Under the pieces are notes generated by a model. The model made no database searches. It was not told where the DNA came from and worked only from the letters and a program-made list of their open reading frames with translations. DNA of 33,113 nt from Mycobacterium sp. GTDB lineage: Bacteria > Actinomycetota > Actinomycetes > Mycobacteriales > Mycobacteriaceae. The position numbers and the translations under genes were made by a program. Shown piece after piece: positions 15,657 to 25,155 of this stretch; within the stretch, counting starts at the first letter, position 1; each line of letters opens with the position of its first letter. The stretch covers positions 1 to 33,113 of the forward strand of contig JAOPVI010000357.1 of the NCBI GenBank assembly GCA_025966225.1, given 5' to 3'.

Positions 15657-17651
15657 CTACCTCGGCGCGTTGGCCGGTTGGAACTCGCCCGCGTCGTCCG
15701 GATCGTCTTCTGCTCGGATCACGTGCACCACCGCGTTGATCAGCGCCAGATGGGTGAACGCCTGCGGAAAGTTGCCAAGGTGCCGCCCAGTACGCGGGTC
15801 GATCTCCTCGGCGTAGAGGTGCAGCGGGCTCGCGAACGACAGCAGCCGCTCGCACAAGTGCTTCGCGCGGCTGACCTCGCCAATCTCGACGAGGGCCGAC
15901 ACGAGCCAGAACGAGCAGATGGTGAACGTGCCTTCCTCGCCCGACAGTCCGTCGTCGGTCTCGTGGGTGCGGTAGCGCAGCACGAGCCCGTCGTCCGTGA
16001 GTTCGTCGGCAATCGCCAGCACCGTCGCGCGCAGCCGGGGGTCCTCGGGCGGCAGGAACCGGGTCAGCACCGCCAGTAACAGCGATGCGTCCAGCGCGTC
16101 GTCGCCGTACCGCTGCGTCAGCACCCCGCGGTGGTCGACGCCGTTGGCCAGGATGTCGGCCTTGATCTCCTCGGCGATCCCTCGCCACTCCTCGATGTAG
16201 CTCGTCCAGCCGTGTAGCTCGGCGAGCTTGGCACCGCGATCCAGTGCGACCCAGCACATGATCTTGCTCGACGTGAAGTGTTGCGGCTCGCCCCGCACCT
16301 CCCAGATGCCGCGATCGGGCTCGCGCCAGTGTGCGATGGCCTCCTCGACCTGACTTTTGAGCACCGGCCACAGGTTCTCGGAGATCTGCTCCCGCGACCT
16401 CGAGTGCAGATACACGGAGTCCAGCATCGAACCCCACACGTCGTGCTGCATCTGGTCGAAGGCGCCGTTGCCGATCCGCACCGGCCGGGCATTGTCGTAG
16501 CCGGAGAGGTGGTCGAGCTCGCCCTCGACGAGCGTGCGCTCACCACCGACGCCGTACATCACCTGAAGTGGGTGTGGCTCACCGTCATTGGCGCCCGATA
16601 CCTCGGCGATGAACGCGAAGAAATCGTCGGCCTCGCGGTCCAGACCCAACGTGTAGAGCCCCCACAGCGCGAAGGTCGAGTCCCGGATCCACGAGTAGCG
16701 GTAATCCCAATTGCGTTCGCCCTGAGGCGTTTCCGGAAGCGACGTGGTGCTGGCAGCCAGTAGCGCCCCGGTTGGCGCGTAGCTGAGTCCCTTCAGCGTC
16801 AGTGCACTGCGCTGCAGGTAGGTCTTCCATGGATGGTCGGGAAAGTTGCCGATGTTTATCCACTGCCGCCAGCACTCGCTGGTCGTCCACAACTTCTCGG
16901 CGGCCTCGGCATAGGTTTGCGGCGCGGCGTTCGAGGAGAAACTCAGCGCGACGAAGACGTCGTCGCCCTCCTTCAATCTGGTCCGGGCCCGCGCCTGCCG
17001 ACCGTCCAATCCAAGGCGCAGGTTGGTGGTCAACCGCAGCGCCGGATATGCATCGGGGTCACGCTTGGCCCGCGCGACCGCTTCGCCGTATCCGTCGGTC
17101 GTGTACTCCCACCTTGCCGGGATGCGGTGGTAGTCGAACGACGGTTCACAATCCACCACCAACTCGACGGTGCCACTGACGCACCGCACGGTGCGCAACA
17201 ACGTGTGCTCGGCATCCCAATCCATCGGGGTCCGGCGATGCGTATGCGATCGCTTTTCGATGTCGTGCCATTCGCTCATCACCAGGGTGTCCCGGACGAT
17301 CATCCAACCGGTGTGCGTCTGCCAGGTCGTCTCCAGGATCATGCCGCCCGGCAGGTACCGGCGGGCGGCGGGCACCGTCACTCCATAGGGGCTGATCCTG
17401 AAATGTCCGGCGCCGCGATCCAACATCGCACCGAAGAAGCTGGGCGAGTCCGGCCGCGGCGCACACATCCACTCCACCGATCCGGCCGACGAGATCAGGC
17501 AGGTGTTCTCGCAATCGGAGAGGAATGCGTAATCGGCGATCGGGGGAAACGGGTTTCGTGGGTTGCTCGGCACATACGGCGTGGAAGGTGCCGCGGCGAA
17601 CTCAATTGCGACTCCATTGCCGGCGGCCGGCGTCGTGCTGTGCAAGACCAT
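15657..17651 (-). CDS. GH15 trehalase (mycobacterial type)
   Basis: A 664-residue (alpha/alpha)6-barrel glycoside hydrolase that splits trehalose into two glucoses. It has the GH15 start region ADYAFLSDCENTCLISSAGSVEW, the signature RNWDYRYSWIRDSTFALWGL, and candidate catalytic glutamates in GIWEVRGEPQHF and EEGTFTICSFWLVSALVEIG. It matches, as far as I recall, the M. smegmatis trehalase and M. tuberculosis Rv2402, which require phosphate and magnesium. No signal peptide is seen. The start is the ATG at 17651. It is probably transcribed apart from the anhydrase gene, since a long hairpin lies between them. Confidence 0.93.
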   Translation of the reverse strand: MVLHSTTPAAGNGVAIEFAAAPSTPYVPSNPRNPFPPIADYAFLSDCENTCLISSAGSVEWMCAPRPDSPSFFGAMLDRGAGHFRISPYGVTVPAARRYLPGGMILETTWQTHTGWMIVRDTLVMSEWHDIEKRSHTHRRTPMDWDAEHTLLRTVRCVSGTVELVVDCEPSFDYHRIPARWEYTTDGYGEAVARAKRDPDAYPALRLTTNLRLGLDGRQARARTRLKEGDDVFVALSFSSNAAPQTYAEAAEKLWTTSECWRQWINIGNFPDHPWKTYLQRSALTLKGLSYAPTGALLAASTTSLPETPQGERNWDYRYSWIRDSTFALWGLYTLGLDREADDFFAFIAEVSGANDGEPHPLQVMYGVGGERTLVEGELDHLSGYDNARPVRIGNGAFDQMQHDVWGSMLDSVYLHSRSREQISENLWPVLKSQVEEAIAHWREPDRGIWEVRGEPQHFTSSKIMCWVALDRGAKLAELHGWTSYIEEWRGIAEEIKADILANGVDHRGVLTQRYGDDALDASLLLAVLTRFLPPEDPRLRATVLAIADELTDDGLVLRYRTHETDDGLSGEEGTFTICSFWLVSALVEIGEVSRAKHLCERLLSFASPLHLYAEEIDPRTGRHLGNFPQAFTHLALINAVVHVIRAEDDPDDAGEFQPANAPR

Positions 17652-17695
17652 CCCGACATCATTGACCGCCGCGTCGCCTCACGGGGGCAAACCCG

Positions 17696-17760
17696 AGTGA
17701 TTTCGGCGCGCAAACGTTCGCGCACCCTCCCTGCGGCGACGAAAACGCGCCGAAATCGCT
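17696..17760 (-). terminator. Long hairpin after the carbonic anhydrase gene
   Basis: Arms 17696-17710 and 17746-17760 pair over 15 positions, with 12 consecutive Watson-Crick pairs (GATTTCGGCGCG with CGCGCCGAAATC) and one G-T wobble, around a 35-nt loop. The right arm reaches into the anhydrase stop codon, the usual place for a transcription terminator. There is no T-run, which is common in mycobacteria. It could also be a copy of an intergenic palindromic repeat. Confidence 0.6.
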
Positions 17761-18262
17761 AGAGCTTAACCTCGTTGAGCTTGCCCGTCGCGACGTCGAA
17801 CACGAAGCCCCGCAACGATTCGTGCTTGGTGACGAACGGGCTGGCCTCGATGCGGCGCAACGACTGACGGACGTCCTCGTCCAGATCCTGAAACGCCTCC
17901 GCTGCCCACTCGGGCTTCATGCCCGTCTCGTCCTGGATCTGCTGCTTGAATCCGTCGTCGGTGAACGTCAGCATGCCGCAGTCGGTGTGGTGGATGAGGA
18001 TGATCTCCTTGGTTCCCAGCAGGCGCTGACTGATGGCCAGCGAACGGATCTCGTCGTCGGTCACGACTCCGCCCGCATTGCGGATGACGTGCGCCTCGCC
18101 CTCGTTGAGTCCGAGGACCCGGTACACGTCGAGCCGGGCGTCCATGCAGGCCACGACCGCGACGTGCTTGCTCGGGGGCAGCGGCAAGGGCCGTTGGGAC
18201 GCCTCGTTGAACACCGCGGCGTAGGCCTCGTTGTTCTTCAGGTACTCGTCGGTCACGGACAT
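17759..18262 (-). CDS. Beta-carbonic anhydrase (Rv1284-like)
   Basis: A 167-residue zinc enzyme interconverting CO2 and bicarbonate. The ligands are C39 (in ACMDARLD), H92 and C95 (in HHTDCGM), with the D41-R43 pair, the type seen in M. tuberculosis Rv1284. The start ATG at 18262 has a strong AGGAGGT site. In M. tuberculosis this gene lies directly before cysD; here about 10 kb of other genes separates them. Hairpins lie on both sides of the gene, so it is probably transcribed on its own. Confidence 0.95.
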   Translation of the reverse strand: MSVTDEYLKNNEAYAAVFNEASQRPLPLPPSKHVAVVACMDARLDVYRVLGLNEGEAHVIRNAGGVVTDDEIRSLAISQRLLGTKEIILIHHTDCGMLTFTDDGFKQQIQDETGMKPEWAAEAFQDLDEDVRQSLRRIEASPFVTKHESLRGFVFDVATGKLNEVKL

Positions 18263-18300
18263 GGGGACCTCCTGGCGATCGCGGGCATACGGCGACGGAT

Positions 18301-18362
18301 GACGCTAGTTGGACCGTACCCGGACTCCCATGGTGGAAATCGGGTTGATTCCAACTAGCGTC
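18301..18362. repeat. Long inverted repeat between glycosyltransferase operon and carbonic anhydrase
   Basis: GACGCTAGTTGGA (18301-18313) and TCCAACTAGCGTC (18350-18362) are perfect 13-bp arms around 36 nt, which itself holds ACCCG (18318-18322) pairing with CGGGT (18341-18345). It starts 9 bp after the stop of the GT operon and lies upstream of the anhydrase gene, so it may end the operon, control the anhydrase, or both. Confidence 0.6.
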
Positions 18363-18370
18363 CCGCCGCG

Positions 18371-20275
18371 TCAGGCCTTCGACTGCAGGTCGTAGACGGT
18401 CGTTCCGCCGACGTCCTTCTTCGTGAAGTTCTGCTCCACCCAGGTGGTGATCTCGCTGGCCGTCCCCGTCCGATGTCCAGGCGGGCCACCCCGTCCCGAA
18501 TCGGCGAGGAAGTACCGCACCTGCCCGTCGGAGACGTACTGCTGGAACTGCGTCAGCGTCGGCGATGGATCACCACCGGTGAAGCCACCGATCGCCATGA
18601 GCGAGGCGCCGGTCTCGAGTTCGAGGTCGCTCACCGACATCGAGCCGATGCCCGCTGCCGCCCAACGGTTGTCGACGCCCTTGAGCAGTGCCTCGACCTG
18701 CGCGGTGTCGCCACCGCGGCCCGGTCCACCGGGGCCGCGCGGCCCGCCGCCGAAGCCGAACCCGCCGGCCTTCTGGGGCCCCGACATCGTGCCGGGACCG
18801 CTGTGCGCAGTCGCGGCGTTGTAGATCGAGAACGCGGCAGGGCCACCGAGTCCGACGAGCGCGGCCGCGATCGCGACGACGGCCGTCGCTCGGCCCAGCC
18901 GATGTGCCCGTAGCGCGAACAGGAGCGCGACCACGATGGACCCGACGAGGACCACCCAGCGCACGACGGGCCACCACTCCGGGGTCCGGTTCAGCAACAG
19001 GAACGACCACACCCCGGTGACTGCGAGCATGGCCGCGAGCACGAGTCGCGGGACCAACGAAGCCCTGCGCTGCACCAACTGCGCGACCGAAATCCCGACC
19101 AGCGCAGCGACCGCAGGAGCGAGCGCGACGTTGTAGTACGGGTGGACGGTGCCAGCCATGAAGCTGAACACCGCGCCCGTCACCAAGAGCCAACCGCCCC
19201 AAAGTAATAGGCCCGCCCTGACGCGATCGGTTCGCGTCGCACGCCAGCTCAGCCAGAGTCCGACGACCAACCCGATGAGAGCCGCGGGCAGCAGCCACGA
19301 CGCCTCGACGCCCATCGAAGGCCCGAACAGGCGCCCTATGCCGGGGTCGCCACCGAAGAACAGGTTCATGCCGCCACCGTGCCCACCACGACCGCCAGGC
19401 CCGCCGCCACCTGGGCCGCCGCCCTCGTTACCGGCGATCCGCTCGATGCCGTTGTAGCCGAATGCCAACTGCAGCAGGCTGTTGTCGGTGGAACCCGCGA
19501 TGTAGGGCCGCGAGCCTGCCGGCCACAGGCTGACCAATGCGACATACCAACCCGCCGACACGATCATCGTCGCGCCGCCGATCAGCAACGCGCCCAGGCG
19601 TTTCCAGATGCCGAACGGCGCTGCGACGAGGAAGGCCAACGCTAGGCCGGGAACGACGAGGAACGCCTGCAGCATCTTGGTGAGGAACGCGAATCCAATC
19701 GCGCAGCCCGTCAAGGCCATCCACATCGACATCCGTCGCGCGCTGCCGGCATCGATGGCACGCACGGTGCAGTAGGCCGCCACCACCAACAACAGCACCA
19801 GCAGCGCATCGGGATTGTTGAAGCGGAACATCAAGGTAGCCACCGGCGTCAGGGCCAGCGCCGCCCCGGCGATCAGGCCCGCCGAAGCGCCACTGCTTCG
19901 CCGGACCGTGAAGTACAGCACCGCGACCGCGGCGACGCCCATCAGCGCCTCGGGCAGCAGCATCGTGAACTCGTTGAAGCCGAACAACCTCCCGGACAAG
20001 GCCATCACCCACATCGCGGCAGGGGGCTTGTCGACGGTGATCGCATTGCCTGCGTCCAACGATCCGAATAGCCACGCCTTCCAGTCCTGCGTACCGGCCT
20101 GGGCGGCCGCGGCGTAGTAGCTGTTCGCCCAGCCCGAGGAACCGAGGCCCCACAGGTAGAGCACGGCGGTTCCGGCCAGCAACGCCCAGAATGCGGGGCG
20201 CGTCCAGCGCGGCTCCGGCGGACTGCCTTCCGCGCGGGTGGCGTCCGTTCGGACGTCTACTGCCGTGAGCGTCAT
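18371..20275 (-). CDS. GT39/ArnT-like membrane glycosyltransferase, copy A
   Basis: A 634-residue polytopic GT-C enzyme, expected to take a sugar from a polyprenyl phosphate and add it to an acceptor outside the membrane. The first loop has GWANSYYAAAAQAGTQDWKAW and NAITVDKPPAAMWVM (D82), the blocks shared with bacterial PMT_2/YkcB-like enzymes. Residues 285-302 are almost pure glycine and proline, and another Gly-rich stretch lies near 495-515. The C-terminus is a soluble domain ending in TTVYDLQSKA. The ATG at 20275 has AAGGAA six nt upstream. It is the last gene of the five-gene operon, 31 bp after GT2-GtrA. Acceptor and sugar are unknown. Confidence 0.9.
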   Translation of the reverse strand: MTLTAVDVRTDATRAEGSPPEPRWTRPAFWALLAGTAVLYLWGLGSSGWANSYYAAAAQAGTQDWKAWLFGSLDAGNAITVDKPPAAMWVMALSGRLFGFNEFTMLLPEALMGVAAVAVLYFTVRRSSGASAGLIAGAALALTPVATLMFRFNNPDALLVLLLVVAAYCTVRAIDAGSARRMSMWMALTGCAIGFAFLTKMLQAFLVVPGLALAFLVAAPFGIWKRLGALLIGGATMIVSAGWYVALVSLWPAGSRPYIAGSTDNSLLQLAFGYNGIERIAGNEGGGPGGGGPGGRGGHGGGMNLFFGGDPGIGRLFGPSMGVEASWLLPAALIGLVVGLWLSWRATRTDRVRAGLLLWGGWLLVTGAVFSFMAGTVHPYYNVALAPAVAALVGISVAQLVQRRASLVPRLVLAAMLAVTGVWSFLLLNRTPEWWPVVRWVVLVGSIVVALLFALRAHRLGRATAVVAIAAALVGLGGPAAFSIYNAATAHSGPGTMSGPQKAGGFGFGGGPRGPGGPGRGGDTAQVEALLKGVDNRWAAAGIGSMSVSDLELETGASLMAIGGFTGGDPSPTLTQFQQYVSDGQVRYFLADSGRGGPPGHRTGTASEITTWVEQNFTKKDVGGTTVYDLQSKA

Positions 20276-20306
20276 CGGTGGTTCCTTGTCGTGGTCGTGA
20301 AGTGAG

Positions 20307-21560
20307 TCAGCGGGCGCGGCGCGGGTGAAAGACCCAGCCGCGCAACAGGACGAAGCGCAGCGCCGTGGCGGCCAGGTTCGCGAGCACCAGGACGCTGAGC
20401 TCGAGCAGCCGGTGCGGTTGATCGACGAATGCGTGCAGGCCTGCCAGCGCACCGCTCGTGATGGCCAGCGCGATCGCGAAGACGATCAGCCCCTCGACGT
20501 GATGGCGCGCCGCCTTCGTTCCGCCGGTCACGCCGAACGTGAACCTGCGGTTGGTGGCCGTGTTGGCGACCGCTGTGACGAACAGCGCCACCAGGTTCGC
20601 GGCCTGCGCCCCGATCACGCCGTGCATCAGCATGAACAGCACGAGATACGCCAGGGTCGACGCCACGCCGACCGCTCCGAATCGCACCGCCTGCCGGAAC
20701 AGCGAGTTCGGCGCCGCCGACAACTGTGACGGAGCTAATTGCGCCGCAATCGCATTGACGGGAATCGAACCGCTTGCGAAGCCGCGCAGCAGCCGCCCGA
20801 CGCCCTTGAGATCGGCCGTCGCGGTCGCGACGATGTCCACCCGGCTGTCCGGGTCGTCGACCCAGTCGACGGGTACCTCGTGGATGCGCAGCCCGCTCCG
20901 CTCGGCAAGAACCAGCAGTTCGGTGTCGAAGAACCAGCCGGTGTCGGTGACGTACGGCAGCAGCCGCTGCGCGACGTCGGCGCGAATGGCCTTGAATCCG
21001 CACTGGGCGTCGGAGAACCTGGCCTGAAGAGTCGACTTCAGGATCAGGTTGTAGCAGCGCGAGATGAGCTCCCGCTTTGCGCCGCGCACCACTCGCGACC
21101 CCCGGCCGAGGCGCGTCCCGATCGCCAGGTCGGAGTGCCCGGAGATCAGCGGAGCGACGAGCGGAGCCAGCGCGGCCAGATCGGTGGACAGGTCGACGTC
21201 CATGTACGCCAGCACCTGTGCGTCGGAGTCGGTCCAGACCTGATGCAACGCGCGGCCGCGGCCCTTCTGCTCGAGCCGTACGACCCGAACGTCGCTCAGC
21301 TCGGCCGCGAGTTCGGCGGCGATGAAGGGGGTGTCGTCGATGCTGGCGTTGTCGGCAATGGTGATGCGGACCGGGTACGGAAAGTCCTCGCGCAGGTGGC
21401 GGTGCAGCCGGTGGATCGAATCGGCAAGGGCAGCTTGCTCGTTGTACACGGGGACGACGACGTCGAGCACCGGCACGCCGAGCGCGCGGGCGACGAGCGC
21501 CGCGTTGGGCCGGGATTCGAAGCGAAGCGAAGGTGCGGGGGCCAGGGCGAGGTCTGTCAT
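20307..21560 (-). CDS. GT2 glycosyltransferase fused to a GtrA domain
   Basis: A 417-residue fusion protein. The N-terminal half is a GT2 enzyme of the dolichol/polyprenyl-phosphate sugar synthase type: VVVPVYNEQ, then DVDLSTD (near residue 124, the metal-binding DxD), then GTRLGRGSRVVRG. From about residue 290 a GtrA domain of four membrane helices follows, thought to help flip or position the lipid-linked sugar. It would supply the donor for the GT39-type enzymes on either side. The start is the ATG at 21560, with 21569 also possible. It is 47-56 bp after copy B. Confidence 0.93.
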   Translation of the reverse strand: MTDLALAPAPSLRFESRPNAALVARALGVPVLDVVVPVYNEQAALADSIHRLHRHLREDFPYPVRITIADNASIDDTPFIAAELAAELSDVRVVRLEQKGRGRALHQVWTDSDAQVLAYMDVDLSTDLAALAPLVAPLISGHSDLAIGTRLGRGSRVVRGAKRELISRCYNLILKSTLQARFSDAQCGFKAIRADVAQRLLPYVTDTGWFFDTELLVLAERSGLRIHEVPVDWVDDPDSRVDIVATATADLKGVGRLLRGFASGSIPVNAIAAQLAPSQLSAAPNSLFRQAVRFGAVGVASTLAYLVLFMLMHGVIGAQAANLVALFVTAVANTATNRRFTFGVTGGTKAARHHVEGLIVFAIALAITSGALAGLHAFVDQPHRLLELSVLVLANLAATALRFVLLRGWVFHPRRAR

Positions 21561-21616
21561 GGGATCCATACTCGGGCCGGCGAGTGTGTCAGCCGTTGGC
21601 AGAAGCTATGCACCGG

Positions 21617-23488
21617 CTATGAATTCTTCGGTGCAGCGGTCAGGTCGTAGACCACGACCCCGTCGATCCGCTTCGACGGGAAGTTGGCCTGCACCCATTC
21701 GGCAATGTCAGCGGCGTCGTGGCTGCCGCTGGCGTGCCCGAAGATGCCGGCCATCCCCGACCTGCCCCGGATGAAGTAGTGGATCTGCTTGGCGGCGACG
21801 TCCGACTTGAACTCCGCGAGCGTGGGCGCCGGGTCGGTGCCGTTGAACCCGCCGACCGCCATCACGGGCGCGCCGGCCGCGAGTTGGTAGCCCGCCGCGT
21901 TGTTGGAGCCGACGACGGCGGCGGTCCACGGGTAGCCGTCCGCGCCTTCGGCCAGCAGCCTGGTCAGGTCAGGGCCCGACTCCGGCGAGTCCAGCAGGCC
22001 GCCACCGAATCCGGCGAAGTTGCCGTGCGCGCGCGCCGGGCCGACGCCCGGCATGGCTCCACTGTGTTCGGACTGCGCGGTGGCCAGGGCGAAGGCCGCT
22101 GGCGCGCTCAACGCCGCCGCGAGCGCCAGTCCGGCCGTCACCGTGGCGACGGGTCGAGGCAACCGGCCGACGACCAGCAGCAGTACCGCAGCCCCTACTC
22201 CCCCGACGGCCACCAGTGCGCGCAACCACGGCAGCCAATCGCCATGTCGCGAAAGCAAGATCGCGGCGAGTGCGGCCGTGACGAGCACGGTGGCGGACAT
22301 CGCCGCCGCGGACCGCACGTCACCACGGTTGCGCCACAACAGAACTGCGCCGATTCCGAGGCACGCCGCGAGCGCAGGGGCGAGCGCGACCGTGTAGTAC
22401 GGATGCACGATGCCCTTCGCATAGCTGAAGACGACCGCCGTCACCACCAGCCATCCGCCCCACATGATCAGCGCGGCTCTGGTCGGATCGGTGCGCGGGG
22501 CACGCCGGGTGATGAGCAGCCCCGCGACGAGGCACACCACGGCCGCAGGCAACAGCCAGGCGATGTAGGTCCCCATGCCGTTCCCGAGCAACCGGGCCCA
22601 TCCGACGTCGAAGTTCATATTGCCGAGGCCGCCGGTCTCTTCGCCCGTCAACCGACCGAAACCGTTGTAACCCAACGCCAATTCGACGATGCTGTCGTGC
22701 TGCGAGCCGCCGATGTACGGACGGGACGAGGACGGCCACACCTCGACGAGCAGGAGGTACCAGCCGGCGGATACCGCGAACGCACCCAGCGCGCCCGCCA
22801 ACCGCAGCAGCCGCATCCGCAGCGGCACGGCCGCGGAACTCGAGTAGGCCAGCCCGAAGGCAGGCAACACGAGCAACGCCTGCAGCATCTTGGCCAGGAA
22901 TCCGAAGCCGACGGCGGCGCCCGCACCGACCAACCACCAACGGCTGCTGTCCTTTTCGCACGCCCGCTGCACGCAATAGGCACCGGCGACGAGCATCAGC
23001 ACGAGCAGGGCATCAGGGTTGTTGAACCGGAACATCAGCGCAGCCACCGGCGTGAACGCGAACACCGCTCCTGCGAGCAGCGCCGCCGGCGGACCCGAGG
23101 CGCGGCGCACCGCGGCGTACAGCAGCGCGACGGCCGCCACGCCCTCGAGCGCCTGCGGCGTCAGCACGCTCCACGAATTCAACCCGAACAGTCGCACCGA
23201 GGCGTCCATCACCCACAGCGCCGCAGGCGTCTTGTCGACGGTGATCGCATTGCTCGCATCGCTTGATCCGAACAACATCGCCGTCCAGTTGTCGCCGCCG
23301 GCCTGCGCGGCCGCGGAGTAGAAGGCATTCGCCCAACCGCTCGCGGACAGGTTCCACAGGTACAGCGCCGCAGTCACTACCAGCAACAGGCCGAACGCCA
23401 CCCGTTCGCGGACCGTCCGCGCCCTCGATGCGACGGCATCGGATTCGGCGACGTCGACGGTGTCCGCGCGCGGCAGTACGGCAGTCAT
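21617..23488 (-). CDS. GT39/ArnT-like membrane glycosyltransferase, copy B
   Basis: About 623 residues, a paralogue of copy A with the same order: GWANAFYSAAAQAGGDNW, NAITVDKTPAALWVM (D85), the long helix block FRFNNPDALLVLMLV, and a soluble C-terminal domain ending in VVVYDLTAAPKNS. It lacks the Gly-rich run of copy A in the second loop, where it has ETGGLGNMNFDVG. The ATG at 23488 is preferred; a GTG at 23503 adds five residues and starts 8 bp after the kinase stop. It is the third gene of the operon. Confidence 0.9.
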   Translation of the reverse strand: MTAVLPRADTVDVAESDAVASRARTVRERVAFGLLLVVTAALYLWNLSASGWANAFYSAAAQAGGDNWTAMLFGSSDASNAITVDKTPAALWVMDASVRLFGLNSWSVLTPQALEGVAAVALLYAAVRRASGPPAALLAGAVFAFTPVAALMFRFNNPDALLVLMLVAGAYCVQRACEKDSSRWWLVGAGAAVGFGFLAKMLQALLVLPAFGLAYSSSAAVPLRMRLLRLAGALGAFAVSAGWYLLLVEVWPSSSRPYIGGSQHDSIVELALGYNGFGRLTGEETGGLGNMNFDVGWARLLGNGMGTYIAWLLPAAVVCLVAGLLITRRAPRTDPTRAALIMWGGWLVVTAVVFSYAKGIVHPYYTVALAPALAACLGIGAVLLWRNRGDVRSAAAMSATVLVTAALAAILLSRHGDWLPWLRALVAVGGVGAAVLLLVVGRLPRPVATVTAGLALAAALSAPAAFALATAQSEHSGAMPGVGPARAHGNFAGFGGGLLDSPESGPDLTRLLAEGADGYPWTAAVVGSNNAAGYQLAAGAPVMAVGGFNGTDPAPTLAEFKSDVAAKQIHYFIRGRSGMAGIFGHASGSHDAADIAEWVQANFPSKRIDGVVVYDLTAAPKNS

Positions 23489-23511
23489 CGCGCCAATTCT
23501 CACGCGCGCAG

Positions 23512-25140
23512 CTAGGCGTTGGATTTGACCGCACTGTGGGTCGTCTGTGAACCAACGGGGAGTGTCACGGCGAACGCCGTACCGCCGGGCCTGCTGTCGA
23601 CCGCGATCGTCCCGTGGTGCGCCTTGACCACCGCGGCGACGATCGCCAGCCCAAGCCCGGTGCTGCCGCCCACACTCGATGTCGCCGCCGGGGCGGCTCC
23701 GCGGCGCGACCGCGACGAGTCGCCTCGGGCGAACCGTTCGAAGATCTCCGGGCGCAGCGTGTCCGGTATTCCTGGCCCGTCGTCGGCGACCGTGAGCACC
23801 GCGGCACCCGTGCCGTCGCGCGTCAGAGACGTCGTGACCGTCGTCCCAGGGTGGGTGTGCAAACGGGCGTTGGCGAGCAGGTTCGCCAGCACCTGATGAA
23901 GGCGGGCCTCGTCACCCGTGACCAGGACGGGCTCGTCCGGCAGTTCGAGCAACCACTCGTGGTCGGGACCTGCGACGTGGGCGTCGCTAACCGTGTCGAC
24001 GACCAACCGGGACAAGTCGACTGATTCGCGTGCCAGCGGACGGCCCTCGTCCAGCCGCGCCAGCAGCAACATGTCCTCGACGAGGCGCGTCATGCGCCCG
24101 GTCTCGGATTCGACGCGGCTCATGGCGTGCGCGACGTCGTCCGGCAGTTGAGCACGTTTGCGTTGCGCCAGCTCGGTGTATCCGCGAATCGCGGCCAACG
24201 GCGTGCGCAACTCGTGGCTCGCATCGGAGACGAATTGCCGCACGCGCGTCTCGCTGGCCTGCCTGGCCGACAGCGCCCCCGCGATGCGGTCGAGCATCCG
24301 GTTGAGCGCGGACCCAAGCTGACCTATCTCCGTGTGTGCGCTGACCGGGTCGACTCGCACGATCTGGCTTGGCAGCCGGACCTCGCCCCTGTCGAGTTCG
24401 AGGTCGGCCACGTCGCGGGCGGCCGCGGAAACCCTTGACAGCGGCGCGAGTTGGCGACGGATGATGAGGATGCCCGCCGTGGTCGCGACGAGGAGTGCGC
24501 CGACGGCAACGACGCAGAACATGCCGACGACCCACAGCAGCGTCCGGTCGACGTCCGCCGTCGGCAGGCCGGTCACGATGACGGCCTGACCACCGTGTCG
24601 CGGGTGCAACGCGATCAGCCGATAGCGTCCGAGCCCGTCCAGGTCGACGCTGTGGGGTGTGCGGTTCGGCGGGATGGCTCCAAGTTGGGCCTTCGCGTCG
24701 TCGCTGAGCTCGGCTCGACCGCCGTCGGGCGTGATGAACCCTGCGTCGACACTGCCATCGCGCAATACGACCGCGCCAACGGTGCGCGTGGCCTGGCCTG
24801 GCGCGTTGAGGAACCCCGGGCCTGGCCCGAGTTCCGGGTCGAACCGCTCACGATAGGGAAAGTCCGGCGGCAACGGCTCCATCATCGGCGGCAGCTGCCC
24901 CGGCGGTGGGGGTGGCCGCAACGTCGGCGGCGGCATGTCGAAGATCGCAGCCGAGCGACGCCCGGCGTCGAGCAGCTGGATGTCGAGTTGGTGCATCAGG
25001 AAGCGCTTCAGGGCGAGGTCGGTCGCGATCCCGATGCCGGCGCACACTACGGCCAGCAGGACCACCTGAATGACCAGCAGGCGCACGCGCAGCGACCAGG
25101 TGCGCGGCGACCAGAACCGCGTCCCGCGCTCGATACTCAA
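23512..25140 (-). CDS. Sensor histidine kinase
   Basis: A 542-residue two-component kinase. Membrane helices lie at about 20-41 and 201-227, separated by an extracytoplasmic region with a striking proline run (PPPTLRPPPPPGQLPP). A HAMP linker follows, then the phospho-acceptor SHELRTPL (H309), the N box LANLLANARLHTH, DDGPGIPD and STGLGLAIV. This is the size and layout of the M. tuberculosis TrcS/TcrY class. It is 15 bp after the response-regulator gene and 8 bp before the GT39-B GTG. The ligand is unknown; the operon context suggests an envelope signal. Confidence 0.95.
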   Translation of the reverse strand: MSIERGTRFWSPRTWSLRVRLLVIQVVLLAVVCAGIGIATDLALKRFLMHQLDIQLLDAGRRSAAIFDMPPPTLRPPPPPGQLPPMMEPLPPDFPYRERFDPELGPGPGFLNAPGQATRTVGAVVLRDGSVDAGFITPDGGRAELSDDAKAQLGAIPPNRTPHSVDLDGLGRYRLIALHPRHGGQAVIVTGLPTADVDRTLLWVVGMFCVVAVGALLVATTAGILIIRRQLAPLSRVSAAARDVADLELDRGEVRLPSQIVRVDPVSAHTEIGQLGSALNRMLDRIAGALSARQASETRVRQFVSDASHELRTPLAAIRGYTELAQRKRAQLPDDVAHAMSRVESETGRMTRLVEDMLLLARLDEGRPLARESVDLSRLVVDTVSDAHVAGPDHEWLLELPDEPVLVTGDEARLHQVLANLLANARLHTHPGTTVTTSLTRDGTGAAVLTVADDGPGIPDTLRPEIFERFARGDSSRSRRGAAPAATSSVGGSTGLGLAIVAAVVKAHHGTIAVDSRPGGTAFAVTLPVGSQTTHSAVKSNA

Positions 25141-25155
25141 CCGTTCGCCTTCGGC

